Shown here: in pieces, positions 45,699 through 57,500 of the stretch
How the letters are laid out: each line of letters begins with the position of its first letter
Numbering within the stretch: the first letter of the stretch is position 1
NCBI GenBank assembly: GCA_021234155.1
Contig: JAJEKV010000072.1
Coordinates: 5,809,676-5,873,675 of the forward strand
Length of the DNA: 64,000 nt
Reading direction: 5' to 3'
DNA from: Isoetes taiwanensis
Taxonomy: Eukaryota; Streptophyta; Lycopodiopsida; Isoetales; Isoetaceae
Made by a program: the position numbers and the translations under genes
The notes under the pieces: generated by a model
Database searches by the model: none
What the model was told of the DNA's origin: nothing
What the model saw: the letters and a program-made list of their open reading frames with translations, nothing else

Positions 45699-46133
45699 TT
45701 TTTTTTTTTTTTTTTTTTTTTTGTAAAACAACCACCATTAACATTAATCAACACAAACCATTACTCCAACACTTTTAAATTAAAATCGCCCTAAAACCCC
45801 ATTTGATTTAGGTTCACATTCACATGGGAGGTGACATAGGGCAGCGAGAGTCCCTTTAGTCGTATAATACATGTATAAAATCAAAACTATTCAGTAAATA
45901 CCCTCAAATCTTATAGTATTTTGTAAACCTGAATATACCGTACACAAAAATTTGTACAAGCATACCCCACAAGCGAGAATCGTTATGTACAGTCTGCATC
46001 GAGGAATAAAGGGCAAATATGCCCATCCAACAGCCCTGGAGTTACCCCCGTGTGAATATGCACTCAAACCAAAGGGGGTTTTAGGGGATTTTAATTTAAA
46101 AGTGTTGGATGTAAGTTTGCGTTAATGGTAGTT
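45699..46133. mobile_element. Foldback (MITE-like) element, copy 2, with poly-T edge
   Basis: After a 24-base poly-T (45699-45722), the sequence follows copy 1 (18454-18984): ACCATTAACATTAATCAACAC, TTTTAAATTAAAATCGCCCT, the centre with TCTTATAGTATTTTG and CATACCCCACAAGCGAG, then the inverted half GTGTGAATATGCACTCAAAC. The right arm is cut at about 46133, where LINE sequence begins. Whether the poly-T belongs to this element or to the adjoining LINE is unclear. Confidence 0.8.
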
Positions 46134-46800
46134 GGCTGCAACTCATAGAATAGACCCCATGGAAGAATACATTTAAGTATGACTTTATCAAAAGGAATAT
46201 AGTGGGTAAGAGCTTGTGCAATAAGTCGTAATCCAAGAGAATCATCCTTACCCACGAGAACTTAGACCATGCAATCTTTACCATAGTTCCTGCTTCATTT
46301 CCACCCCAAATAAAGTTTTTGATGACACCCACAATATCCTAAAACTTTGCAAGAATGGCAGAAGCCATATAGATATGCATGTTGCTAAAGACATGCTTAG
46401 CAACTGTTACCCTTCCAGGCATAAAGAGTTTAGCAGTATCCAACCAAAAAATGTGCCTCCACAACCCCTCTATTATGACACCTCAAGCATCAAAAGTCGA
46501 GACATGAATACCCACAGGGATACCAAGAAGCTTGGTTGCCTTCCCATGAGGCAACGAAGGCAACACCTTCCAGAGGTAGGCAAGAACACATGGTGGAACT
46601 TCATCATCTAGAGGCCACACCTTCCCATGAGGCAACGAAGGCAACACCTTCCAAAGGTAGGCAAGAACACATGGTGGAACTTCATCATCTAGAGTCCACA
46701 ACGCAAAACACTTTTGGCAACCGACCAAAACTTAAGGAAAATGTAATTGTGGCTTCAAAAGAGTTGCTACCTTGCTTTAAAGTTTGATGCCTTTTAGAAG
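46134..46800 (-). mobile_element. L1-type LINE ORF2 C-terminal fragment
   Basis: Minus strand: GKATKLLGIPVGIHVSTFDA, MPGRVTVAKHVFSNMHIYMA, then GVIKNFIWGGNEAGTMVKIA. These are the same conserved blocks as in the LINE at 22611-24942 (KLLGIPFGGDVS, VAGRITIAKSEL, QNFVWGG). An internal in-frame duplication lies at 46541-46698. No poly-T adjoins its left edge; the foldback element and a poly-T lie there instead. Confidence 0.75.
46541..46698 (-). repeat. 81-bp in-frame tandem duplication in the LINE
   Basis: TTCCCATGAGGCAACGAAGG begins at 46541 and 46622. The copies differ by about two bases and encode the same peptide twice (VPPCVLAYLWKVLPSLPHGK). Confidence 0.9.
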
Positions 46801-47398
46801 GATAAAGGCCCTTCCATAAGGTGCACCCTTACATCATCTAGCGTCTTTAATACCTTTTCAACAATAGATGTTCCTTTTTTCATACAACGTATATTAAAAG
46901 TTACTCAACAAAACACCTAAACTTTTGCCTATCAGGAATTATGTATCCTTAGCGTCAATTGTTGTAGCGAATATGGACTTCGAAACTCTGCTTGTTTTTG
47001 TGTTATCTGCTTGTAAATTTGGCTGTACCGTAGAAATGATGAAATATCATGCAATTCCCGCATCTAATCTAAATGTGACACATTCGCTTAAATGAAATAA
47101 AACTAGTTTTGAACGTATTCCAATTGAAGAACAGATATTAGCTGACAAAACATAAGAGTGACGGGGTACCTTAAACCTGGTACTTATTTCTCCAGGCAAA
47201 TAGCAACATAGAACGAGACTAAATTTCAATGTAGACAATGTCATAATTGACACTTTTTACAAATCTACCAGGCAACATGCAGAATGAAGGCCTGGATTTT
47301 TCTGAAACTTTTAAGAAATATCTCACCAATGATAGAGCAGAGCATTCCCATTGAGATTCGTAGTAAAAGTTACAATTAGACACCAACGTATCCGGTGT
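46801..47398 (-). other. Downstream flank and probable 3'UTR of the RABD gene
   Basis: No coding sequence. The 3'UTR of the minus-strand RABD gene must lie here, but its poly(A) site cannot be fixed. Confidence 0.4.
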
Positions 47399-48976
47399 CT
47401 ATGAGCAGCAGCCGCTCTTTTGAGGAAGTGGCTGACCTTTCATCTGCACTGTGTTTGGCTTACTGCTGTTTAGAGCAGGTTGACTGGCCATCCTGTTAAA
47501 ACCATAAATACCATATCAGATAGAATAACGAATTTCATACCCTTAAACTCATTAATATTAATGTGAAGAACCTGTTCTTGATTTCAGCTGCCATGGTCAT
47601 AAAAGCCTGCTCCACATTTGTTGCATTTTTTGCACTTGTTTCTAGGAAGGGAATCCCAATCTCATCTGCGAAGGCCTATGGAAACCAGAACTTACTAGAT
47701 GTTCTAAATTTTGATGCTTGTTATTAACACCACAAGGCTTACCTTAGCTGTTTGAGAGTCAACCACCTTCTTTGCAGTCAAATCATTTTTGTTTCCAACA
47801 AGCAACTTGTTCACGTTCTCACTCGCATAACGATCAATCTCATTCAGCCATTGCTTCACGTTATTGAAGCTTTCTTGGTCAGTGACATCATAAACAACCT
47901 TGAGACAAAATAAATGGTCAGTATAGAAAAAAATAAAGGGAACTGTTTAAATATGCAACCCCTTTGCAATGAGTAAATAACTCCTATAGCTTGTTTTACG
48001 AGTCAATGTCATACAATTATTCCATGAGCGCCCCTGTAATAGCTGCTTGTTATTGTCCTGAAACGCTCCTGACCAGCTGTATCCCACTGAATGCAAAAGA
48101 AAAATTTATTACACACTATCTTTCAAGTACATTATAAATTAAATACAATGTTCATAAATATAAACAACATTCTTGTCCTGCTGGAATATGCAAAATGCCA
48201 TAATGGAATCTCCAATACTTACAATCTGCAGCTTGATTGTCTTGCCATCCAATTCCACCGTCCGAATTTTCTGTTAAAAGACAAGAGACTCACTTTCTTT
48301 TCTAGGGGATACTTTCATAAACCTGATTAAGGAATAAAGATGAAGGATCAAAATTACTAACAAAGTCCACACCAATTGTGCTGATGTAGCTCTCCAGATA
48401 AGAGTCGTCCTAATGAACGAAAGAACATACATGAGCCAAATTCTACAAATTAACCAGTAAAAGCATTGGCCAGATGACTTACCGCAAACCTCAAAAGAAG
48501 ACAGGACTTTCCAACACCTGAATCCCCAATAAGTAGAAGCTTGAAAAGGTAATCACTATCATAAAGAATAGACACAACTCAGTAAAATAATTAGTAATTA
48601 ACCTTCACTAAGTTTATATTTCAAATGATAATCATGAGGTTCTTGCTTCATCCTATGAAGTAGAGTAACCCTAAGGGGTATCATGCAACATAGGCGCTTC
48701 ATATCATTAATAACGCCTTGGAAATAGAGGTCTCCATGAAAATGAAACTTTCTTGGATTTTCACCGGATCTACAACATGGCAGCGCCTTAAGGCAGCAAA
48801 ACAGAACAGATATTAAAACAAAAAAGCCCTAAAGCTAACGAATTCAATCGTCAACGCTTGATATCGCAGCCGACATCCGAATAATACGCATTTCATACTA
48901 AAATCACACAAAAGCAAAACGTGTAGAAAGAATTTCTAGAGTACATCACCGGAGATACTCACTATTCAGGATTCAT
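47399..48976 (-). CDS. RABD: RABD/Rab1-type small GTPase, intact, 8 exons (202 aa)
   Basis: Coding exons (minus strand): 48963-48976, 48483-48555, 48362-48409, 48223-48270, 48015-48086, 47743-47898, 47572-47675 and 47399-47492. All junctions are GT-AG and phases match. The protein starts [18 protein letters not shown] and has all GTPase motifs: P-loop GDSGVGKS (15-22), effector YISTIGVDF (Thr40), WDTAGQERF (62-70), GNKND (120-124) and ETSAK (149-153). It ends KSGCCS, with Cys200-Cys201 as the likely geranylgeranylated pair. Length equals the family norm (about 203). Rab1/RabD proteins cycle on ER and Golgi membranes and control ER-to-Golgi vesicle traffic. It is the best-preserved host gene here. 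Its promoter faces a CBM20 gene on the other strand. The call is secure; only subclass within RABD is open. Confidence 0.97.
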
Positions 48977-49119
48977 GATGCAAGGCGAAACCCTATTCCA
49001 AAGCGCGGAGCCGGATCTCGAGCAAAATTAAACGGGTAAGGATAAGAAATTGGATGGCAGATCCGGCGCTAGGATGGGAGTGGCTGGCTATGAGGCTCAA
49101 GGATCTGCGCCGGAGAGAA

Positions 49120-49165
49120 GAGAAAAATTGGGAAGAGGGAAATGGCGTGTTGGGAATATAGAATG
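49120..49165 (-). promoter_or_regulatory. Candidate core promoter of the RABD gene
   Basis: On the minus strand, TATATT (49155-49160) is followed about 25 bases later by a long pyrimidine tract (CCCTCTTCCC and TTTTTCTCTTCTCTCC). This matches a plant TATA box plus Y-patch, about 180 bp before the ATG. Confidence 0.45.
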
Positions 49166-49755
49166 TAAAGTGCCCAACACAACACCAAAAGACTTGGCTG
49201 GCACGGCTACCGCCTGTAGCCCGTTTTGATGCCTGGTATTATGGCTCGAATACCGGCGGCGCCAGCTTTCTGCTTGTTGGGGCCAAAAGTCATCTTGGCC
49301 CATCCACTTTTTTTTCTATTTTCCTAATTTTTTTTAGCACACCAGCCCTACCGGGCCTACAGCCTTTCTTGCAATTCTAGCCTATCCACGTGTAATTTCC
49401 ATGTCATCAAAATCTGATGTGGCTTATTTTGCACCATCAGATCTTGGCTTTTGCAAATCTAAGGCCAGGGAAATTAGAAAATCTGCCAAAAATGGGCACG
49501 GAGATAGAAAAGGTCATGGAGTAACTTCCTTTTCTTTTTTTCAAGCCTCCTTTCGAGCTCTGCCAAAGAGCTTTCGGCGTGGTTTTTTTCCCTTGTTTAT
49601 TTTAACTATTCCAGTTCTGTCCAAGCTTCCAAATGCATGACAATTGTTGGGTTTTTCTCCGCTAAGCTCACCCTTTTTTAGCTATTCAGGCCTCCCTGTC
49701 TGAATGCATGCAAATTTCTTCCCATCTTCTAGGCTCTATTGCATCGCTCAGCTAA
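49166..49755. other. Divergent intergenic region between RABD and the CBM20 gene
   Basis: About 0.6 kb shared by two head-to-head genes. The plus-strand frame 49401-49640 has no recognisable domain. No core elements are clear for the plus-strand gene. Confidence 0.4.
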
Positions 49756-50318
49756 ATGGAGGTGTCTGCATCTCGCCATTTTTGTTCCGGAGGCCTGTAT
49801 AGAAATAATACTTTCAAGCCCAATGAGCTCTGCAGAGCGACGCTCTTTATGTCTAGGATCAAACAGAGCGAATCCAGACTTGTTTTGGCTCGAATCCCCT
49901 TATCCTTGCGATTTTCGAGATCTTCTCGTCTTCCAGTCCTGGCATCGAAGGTTTGTTTTTACTTTTAACTTTGTTTTGAGCTCTTCAGTGTATGGAAGAA
50001 TCTGATATTGTGCTTCTTAATTTTACAGGTTGAGGGAGACCTAAAACCTGACGGGATGTTGTCTGTTGTACCATGAAATTTGATATGTCGTCACGATCAC
50101 CATGCATGTGCATGATGAACTTATAGACGCTTATGTTGTTTCTTTCGTTTTGTTTTTTGAATCAGTCTCAGAAACTGTGGAGACTTCCGTAGATTTGGAG
50201 ACAATCAAAGTAACTTTCTTGTTGGAACGGGAATGCAAATTTGGTGAGAAGTTTTTTGTAGCTGGAGACGATCCTCTATTGGGATCATGGGATCCAACAT
50301 CTGCTCTTCCTCTGCAAT
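49756..50318 (+). pseudogene. Chloroplast CBM20 (starch-binding) protein gene, apparently incomplete
   Basis: Exon 1 (49756-49950, 65 codons) starts MEVSASRHFCSGG and is rich in Ser, Arg and Leu with few acidic residues, like a plastid transit peptide. It stops at a donor (TCGAAG|GTTTGT). A second exon starting near 50168 (acceptor TTTGAATCAG) reads SETVETSVDLETIKVTFLLE, RECKFGEKFFVAGDDPLLGS and WDPTSALPLQ. This is the N-terminal half of a CBM20 fold, with conserved LGSWDP. The frame then meets TGA at 50316 where other CBM20 proteins continue WSDGHVW, and no donor lies at that point. The phases of the two exons do not join cleanly, so an intermediate exon or decay is needed. Related plant proteins are plastid starch-binding proteins. 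It is likely a broken or truncated gene. Confidence 0.6.
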
Positions 50319-50779
50319 GAAACAAGCTTGAAGTCCTCTCGCAGCTATCCATTTGTACATTTGTGAAATTTTGGTCAATTGTACAGAGATGTCCTGAGAA
50401 TTGTGTTTAGGATTGTCTTACCTTGCAGTTACATGTGCTATCATGAGTGTAAGATGCGAATCTCAGATTCGGTTGTCATCTGTCAAACTTCATCAATAGG
50501 GGTATCAATCATATAATTGTTCATTGCCAATACTGGTAATCACAATGCATATTGTTGGTTCATTTACATTTGCTTTTAGCTGCAATATCTGGAAATTCTA
50601 TATGCAAGTATCTGTCATTGCAAGGAGTGATAAAACAATTAAATGCAAGGCAGCGCGTGTGACTTATGGGACTCAGTTTCATGTGCCCAGCCAGGGGATG
50701 CATGGTAGATGGGGCAGAAAAAGGGCTAGTTCCAGCCGTAGTATCTTAAATATTTTGCCTGTCCTTGGTCCTGTCAAAG
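50319..50779. other. Spacer after the CBM20 exon
   Basis: The remaining CBM20 half is not found in any frame. Nothing else is recognised. Confidence 0.4.
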
Positions 50780-51193
50780 CTAAATCAGTCTGGCAAAGAC
50801 TTCCAATAGATCCAATTCATTGCATTTTAAGTGTGTACATGATAAGATCAGGGCATTCCATACAAGCTGATCTCTCTGTCGCATACTCTCAATCACAAGT
50901 GTTGCACTAGCCATTCTTCCCTCGTAGGTGTGCATATTGATGAGTGCAGTGCTAATGATGATATTTATCCCTAGCCTATCACGGATAGAGCAAGAATGTA
51001 CAAATATATCATTTGCTAAGGCCGTTAGACTGGGACAAATATCAGGATCAATCTGAAAGATGCATTTGTATATTTTTTCAGCTCTATACACAAACGTTGG
51101 AAGAAGCTCAACATTTCTTTGCCATCTCCATTTATGATAAAGGACATGAGTAGCTAAAGCGACGAGCAACTTATTGCAGTTCTGAACATGCAC
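50780..51193 (-). pseudogene. Pentatricopeptide-repeat (PLS-type) protein fragment
   Basis: The minus-strand frame of 137 codons contains PSLTALANDIFVHSCSIRDR, then LGINIIISTALINMHTYEGR, then MASATLVIESMRQRDQLVWN and ALILSCT. This follows the PPR pattern VHSCI-..LGINIIISTALINMYT-CGRM-SA-LVF-SM-QRD-V-WNA-ISS. About two or three repeats remain, with altered positions (MHTYEGR for MYT-CGR). No start, targeting peptide or E/DYW end is present. Intact PPR proteins bind organellar RNA; this piece is probably a dead copy. Confidence 0.72.
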
Positions 51194-52827
51194 CCAGCAT
51201 GCTCTGAAGATTATGCAATTTGATCAATAGTTCAAATATCTTGGACCTTAGAATCTACAGGTTTAATGACTACCTCTGTACCATAAATAACTTTTGGCAC
51301 ATTATTGCACGTGCTGCATCTATTGTCTGAATACTAATGAGCTTGATCATGTTGTAAATAATGTGTCTAACCTCATCTGGCTCGTTTAAAAGCTTGCATA
51401 GTATCTTATTTGCATTTATCAATGGTCTAGGGCAGCTTATAACTAACAGGTTGGGAAACTTTCAGAAAGATCAGGGCATTTATACGATCAGATCCCTGGC
51501 TATGATGTGTTGGTTCTGGAATGAACTATGGCAGAGGTATGTTTGTTTTAATTCAAAATCCATTACCCAATATGAGTACAGACTATAATCTTGACCTCAG
51601 GGCTGGGGTTGTCTTTATAGGTCGTCTGATAGATTGGAAATAAAATCTGTGGTTGGTCTAGCATCAAATGAGCTTGCCTAAGGCAAATCGGCCTTCTTCA
51701 GACCTAGATGTAGTTTATTCAAATTGTTTTCCGACTTGCATTTAAGCGAACTTCGTACGGAGATTTTTTCAGTTTGCCGGTTATGCTAGCAGGTATTATG
51801 TGAGAAAGGCTGAAGCTGGAATCAAGGGCTAAACACGGAACACTTGCATACTATATGGTACTGATTTGGGCAGCTATTAGCTTCTAGCTTGATGTGCTGA
51901 ACAGTGTTGGTATTCTATGCTTAACATCCACCCTATTTGCTGGGTTCTTGAATGCTGCTAGAGTTCCTGTAACTGCTATTGCCAGTTTGCTATGCTTTCA
52001 TAATCATATGAGAGGTTTTAAAATCTTGGTACTGCTTTTGATACTCTGAAGCTTTCGTTCTTATACATATGGAGCTATTCTTGAAGTCCAAGAAAGCACT
52101 AAAGGCCTCCCAATGCAGGCATCAGATGCGCAGACACAATGAATAGCTCAAGGTAATTACCATACCTAAACTACATACATAGTGAGAGAGTTTGTTTGTA
52201 CCAATTACAGACTAACACATGTCTGCTATGCTAGGGTCGTTTTTCAATACCAAATTATGGACCAGCGCACGTATGTTATGCTATGTCAAAAGGAAGTTTA
52301 GCTAGTTAAGTTGATTCTATCCTTGATAAGGTGAAGATATAAATTTTGGAATTAACTCAGCCTTTGTGCCACGATTTCCTCAAGCATCCTTCAAATTATA
52401 TAAGACCACATTATTTACTAACGACCTCTATTTGATGCATGAAAAATGCATAGAAAAGTGATGGCAAGAATTGTGTCTTCCATTGATTGTCATCTAGTTT
52501 TTTTAGTGAGAAGTTTAAGATGAATAATATGCTTATCTTCCATCTTGTGTACCAAACTTGCATATTTGAAAGAAAAATCAAATTGCATAATATTCTGTAT
52601 GTGCCCTACTATTATTGCAAAAGGATCATTGTTATAGATTGAGAATGCCCTGTTAAAGCACTTCTTTTTTCATGATATATCTTTGTGCAGGCAAGGGGAA
52701 GCACAATATGAAAAAAATACTGATGTGAAGTGTCATTGCAATGTGGCAGTGGTTAGCCATCTGAAATTGTTCTCCTTTCTTAGAAAGCTAGGCTTTTTTG
52801 CCATTCTAGATAATGCTTTTCTTATCT
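51194..52827. other. 1.6-kb spacer, no supported gene
   Basis: Only short frames (for example 51361-51588, plus). No tails, arrays or motifs seen. Confidence 0.4.
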
Positions 52828-54589
52828 TTATAAAAAAAAGCTACAGCCATAAGAATTGTGCTGAGAGGGCCCCGGACTTGGCGAACGGGGTTTGTAAGGT
52901 GTGGACGGCCATGGCTGCGAATAAGGAGCAGGTCGCGGATACTGGTTCTTTGGCGTGTCTTCCTCAAGGCTTAATGCCTTAGCTTCCGCCTCTGCTACTG
53001 ATTTTGGGTCTATGGCCTTGACCATACGTTTAATGGATGGGGCCAACCCTTCAATGTAGCCCTCTCGCCCCTTTTTTCTCATTCATTCCCGGTACATACA
53101 ACCTCAAACGATGAATTGCGTCGATTGTAGGCCTGACCGACATGCCCTTCTGTTCCAACCCGTAGAAGGTGCGAATCTGTTGGCATTTGTGCGCCGCGAG
53201 GCACGTAATACGCGATTTAAAAAGCCTTAGCGAACTTCTTGAACTTGCATCCGCTCTGTCCAGTGCTTAGCTCTGGCGTAACCCTTCCACCAACACAGGC
53301 AGCTCGGTGAAGGTTCGTGGTGGCGACCTTCCCTGTATCTTTCTCTGTCATTCCATAGGACTTCCCCGAATTCCTTCATTTTCGTCCAACCAAGATTCCG
53401 CATTCAAGCCTCCTCTGGATTTCCCATCAAACCGAGCCAACTTCGTTTTTCCATATACTAGTGATGGTTTGTATCAAGCGGTTTTCGGTACTCCTTATCC
53501 TTACGCCTTGAATGGTCATTGTCGATAGCGAGGATCCGGGAAGAACCGAAGTGGTTGAATGTGAGGAAGCGCGCTATCCTTAGAGGAACCGATGACGCTT
53601 TTTAGCATGAGTCCTCCTTTGTATGCAGTGCGGGGCTAGCTCGGGAGGAGATGGTCATTGCAAAGTGGGCTCAATGGTCATGAGGAGGTAATTCCGGTCC
53701 GCCCTCCGAGTATGTGGCGGTGGATTGGTATGCAACACATAAGCCTGTAACTTCGCCGAGTTGCCTTTTCATTAACATCAATTCTGCTGGGGGTGATTTA
53801 CCTGGCGTTGGAGGGTGTTTTTGCCAAGCGGCGTTTGCATACACCGATCTATAGGAAGCATTCATGAATATATAAGCAGATTTACATTAATGTACAATCC
53901 CTTTTTAAGTTAATCGAGACACAAGTATATACAAACAGAAAACAATATTTGTATTTCATTCAAGTTGAGTATAACATCGGGTTGATTGATACATGGATTG
54001 AGACAAAAGTGGGTATGATACAATGGGAATTTTTAAAGTTCTACTTGCACACAGCGTAACCACAACAACGAAAACATAACGGAAGAGACCAAGCCTAGGG
54101 GTTGGCGAAGGGTCTGAGGATCGCGTAGCGAAGTACTCTCCGTCTGACTTCGGACGAGTTTATAGCGTGCCCAGGGCTTGGACAATGATTGCTTGGTACT
54201 CCCATGTTGGGCTGATAATCAGAAGGTTAAAGAGCCGCCGCGATCGCGATAAAAGAGTTGCCAAAGATGGTCATTGGCGTCCTCGGAAGGCTTCGTGCAC
54301 GGTCATATTCCAAAATGGTCCTGTGCGACCACGGGGTCATCTTCGGATCCTCGAAAGCTCGATCCCTGAGGATGTTAACTATCTCCAGCCCTTTGTCAGG
54401 GTCGTAGAGTTCCCCTGGTGGCGGTGGTTCGGTTTCATAGCCTTCCTCCCACTCTGGATATTCACCATATCTCTGGCCATAGTCCTGGTCTGGCGGCCCG
54501 GGATCGTCCCTCCTAACCATATCGGTGATTCTCTCCTCATATTCCCAAATGGTTTCCTCTGCAATATAGTTGGAATAAATAGAGAACAT
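52828..54589 (-). pseudogene. LTR-retrotransposon gag remnant (minus strand)
   Basis: Broken minus-strand frames in order: PPPPGELYDPDKGLEIVNIL (54227-54589); PPTPGKSPPAELMLMKRQLG (53671-53865); pieces reading ASRRTNANRFA and, after changes of frame, EGYIEGLAPSIKRMVKAIDP and KSVAEAEAKALSLEEDTP (52828-53082). The last part resembles the end of a retrotransposon gag (GL-P-IK--V---P-S--EA---AL-LEE). It is followed by a Pro-rich linker (RPAPYSQPWPSTPYKP). No zinc knuckle or pol follows; the element is cut near 52828. Many stops. Gypsy-type assignment is likely but not proven. Confidence 0.6.
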
Positions 54590-57500
54590 TTTGTAATTCC
54601 ATGATATTCTAAAGTTTTAATACTTTTGAAGAGGATGTCATATATATAAAAAAAAACACACAATTCAATAATATTCCTCAAGAGAACTTTGTATTTAATA
54701 AGTAAATAAGGTACACCATTTGTCAATATGGTCCATTCAATTGCCAATCGAAAATTCCAGAACACACATATATAAATATATAAGAAAAACTAGCAAAACA
54801 TATATATATATATATATACATTTTTCATAGCAAAATTATACTAGGAACTAGGCCCTGCCTCCTGATCCTTAGCCCTAGGAGGTGGTGGAGGCGGTCGGTG
54901 TCGCAGCAGAGTAACCCCAGGGTCTACCGTGGCAGCCGCAACCTCTGGTGGATAGGCAACGGCCAATGGGGCTGCCGTGAGGAGCTTCATGCCCATCCAA
55001 GGCGCAATGTCCTGACCCAAGGCCGTCAGGGCAAGATCCCGTCAGTCGCAGTACATACGTAAACGTCACGATAGGGAAGCTTCTTGTGGCCGGCCCGGTG
55101 TAGAGAGTGCACGAGGAGGGCCCACCATGAAGCCTCGGACCTACGCCCTAGATCTCGGGCTATGAAGAGGACTTGTCCGTATTTGAAGGCCGACAAGAAG
55201 AAAGCGGGTAAGGTGGTTACCCGGCACTTTTCCCTTGCGAAGTCTCGAGATGTCGCCACTTCTTTATCCAAGTCCATGGGGACTTCTTCCTCCTTGAGCT
55301 CCTGTTGCTCCTCCTTCTTGTCTTGTAGGGGTTATGGTATAAATCTTCACCCTCATCATCTGAGTGGGAGGGAACTTCAACCATATTAATGTTTGGGACG
55401 GAGGTCCCATAGCCGTGAAGGCATCCGTGCGGTAGCGAAGTTTGGTTCCTGCATCCGCAGTCGCCAAGAGCGTAATAAGAGTCTCCGCCGGGCTAGGGTC
55501 TCCCGGCGGAGGCGGTACCTGGTGCACCTCGGGGCTTCGGTAGAAGTGAAGTCGATGAAATCATCCATACAATACTCCGCAAGCTTCGTAAAATTACATG
55601 GTCTTTGCTGCGTGAAACCGCCACCACGTGATAACGTCCGGATAATATCATCCAAGAGAAGGTATTCGCTCCCGGTGATAAATAGCTGGAAGGCCGTCTA
55701 ACCCCGACAAGCCTATAGATTGGTCACTTGGCGGCGGTGGTAGCTCCTCTCGCTAGCTCTTTCCAAGCGGGCAAAAGTCGCCCGTTCCTATATGCTCGTC
55801 ATCCCTCCTCGGGAGGATTCTCGTAGCCCCGCCCTTCTCGGCGCGAAGCAAGATTTCATCCTCAACGTATTGGTCCATGAGGATGGCTAGAGCTTAAAGT
55901 AGCTTCCGGATATTGCTGCCCCTCATCTTTGGACCAGCGGTAGGTGTTTACCCCATCGGAGTTTCCCCTTCAAGGCGTCATAAGCATGTGTGTCCCGCCC
56001 CAGCATCTGTAGAACTATCTCCGCTCCAAATACAAGTGGGGAGGATCCCCAGAGGAATACGAGGAAGCATTTCCTCCATGTAAAAATCAAGGAATCCGGC
56101 GTGAGTCAGGATGCCGCGATATAACAAAAGGAGATCTACGCGTTGGCATAGCAAAGGTCAAAGCGGTCGGTCGAAGGGAACGTGGATCCCATTTCTCTCC
56201 ATCAAGGTACCCGGCGGCAAGGTCAAAAGCAGCCTGTATGGCGCTAGAAGGGAGGAGAGAAAAGAAGCGTTTAAAATAACCTTACAGTCCCCTTTTAAAC
56301 CCTTTTATTAAAAGTCGACGCCGTCGGCATTTTATTTTAAATTTAACATAAAAAAACATTAAACTTTTAATTCAAAATAAAAGCCTCTTTATTAATTATC
56401 ACAAAAAATATGTACAAATGCGGATCCCCATACGTGAGGCTAAGGTTGCTCCCCCGTATCCCTACGGAGGGCTAAATCCTTAGGCATTATGGTGACCCTT
56501 TTTGCGTGGATAGCGCAAGGTTGGCATCACCAAAAGTGCTACCAAGTAGGCTTGACCCTCTTGGGCGCCAAATTACAAAGGTCCGGAAGCGGAGATCGGT
56601 CTTAAATTGCCGCGGCGATCTCCGTACCGCCCTCCGAAAAAACTTCGGTCCGGAAGGTCAGGTGGACTTCTGAAATTCGCGGATCTCCCGCAATGCCGCG
56701 GTACGGTCCGAACGATGATGAGGCTCGGCGTGGCCCGGGCAAACGATATTGTTAGCGATCTTAGCCCGACAGCCGTAGGAGTTATCCACTTCGGCTAACG
56801 CCTCAGGGTGGGAGCTGGTCTTCTTCCAAAAAGCCCGCGGTCCTTAACTTATCCTTGTATTATTTGCCCGGCCTTATGGGCGACTCCCTTCCTCCGGACT
56901 TTAGCGGTCCGGATCGTCGGTTTTGGGTTGAGCCACTCGAGATCCACCTCCTCCCTGTTTGGTCCATTACGATCTTGTCAAAGCTCATCTTGCTCCAACT
57001 TCCCGCTCTTCCAGAGAGCTCTCCTTAGGTCTTCTTGGATGCGAGCAAAAGGCGGGCTCGCGGCGGCGATTAAGTTAGCGTGAAATAGTTGTGGCCTTGA
57101 CCCATATCTATCGAATAGTTGTCGATAGTCTATGCTAATGTCGGGATTTCTCCCCGGACAAAGCTGTTGGAACCCTCATGCGGTGGTATGGGGAACCTCA
57201 ACGGTCTCGCCATCAATGACCCGGCAAAAGCCGTCCCTCGAAGGTACCTGGGTACTCCCTACCCTCGAAGGCTGGTGTCGGCCGCTCAATCTCCGTTGGT
57301 GGGTCGCCCTCCCCGGCAAAACCCCTAATACGGTCGGCCTCAGATCCCGACATCTTCCTCCTCCGTATGGCCTTCTGTTCGGAGGATAAAATTTGATGAG
57401 CATCATTACCATATCAGGTTGCTCAACAAGGGTATATGGAGTCTGGCGTAGGTTCGGCCGGATGAGGAATGGCTCGAGAAGTGATAGACGGGATATGGAA

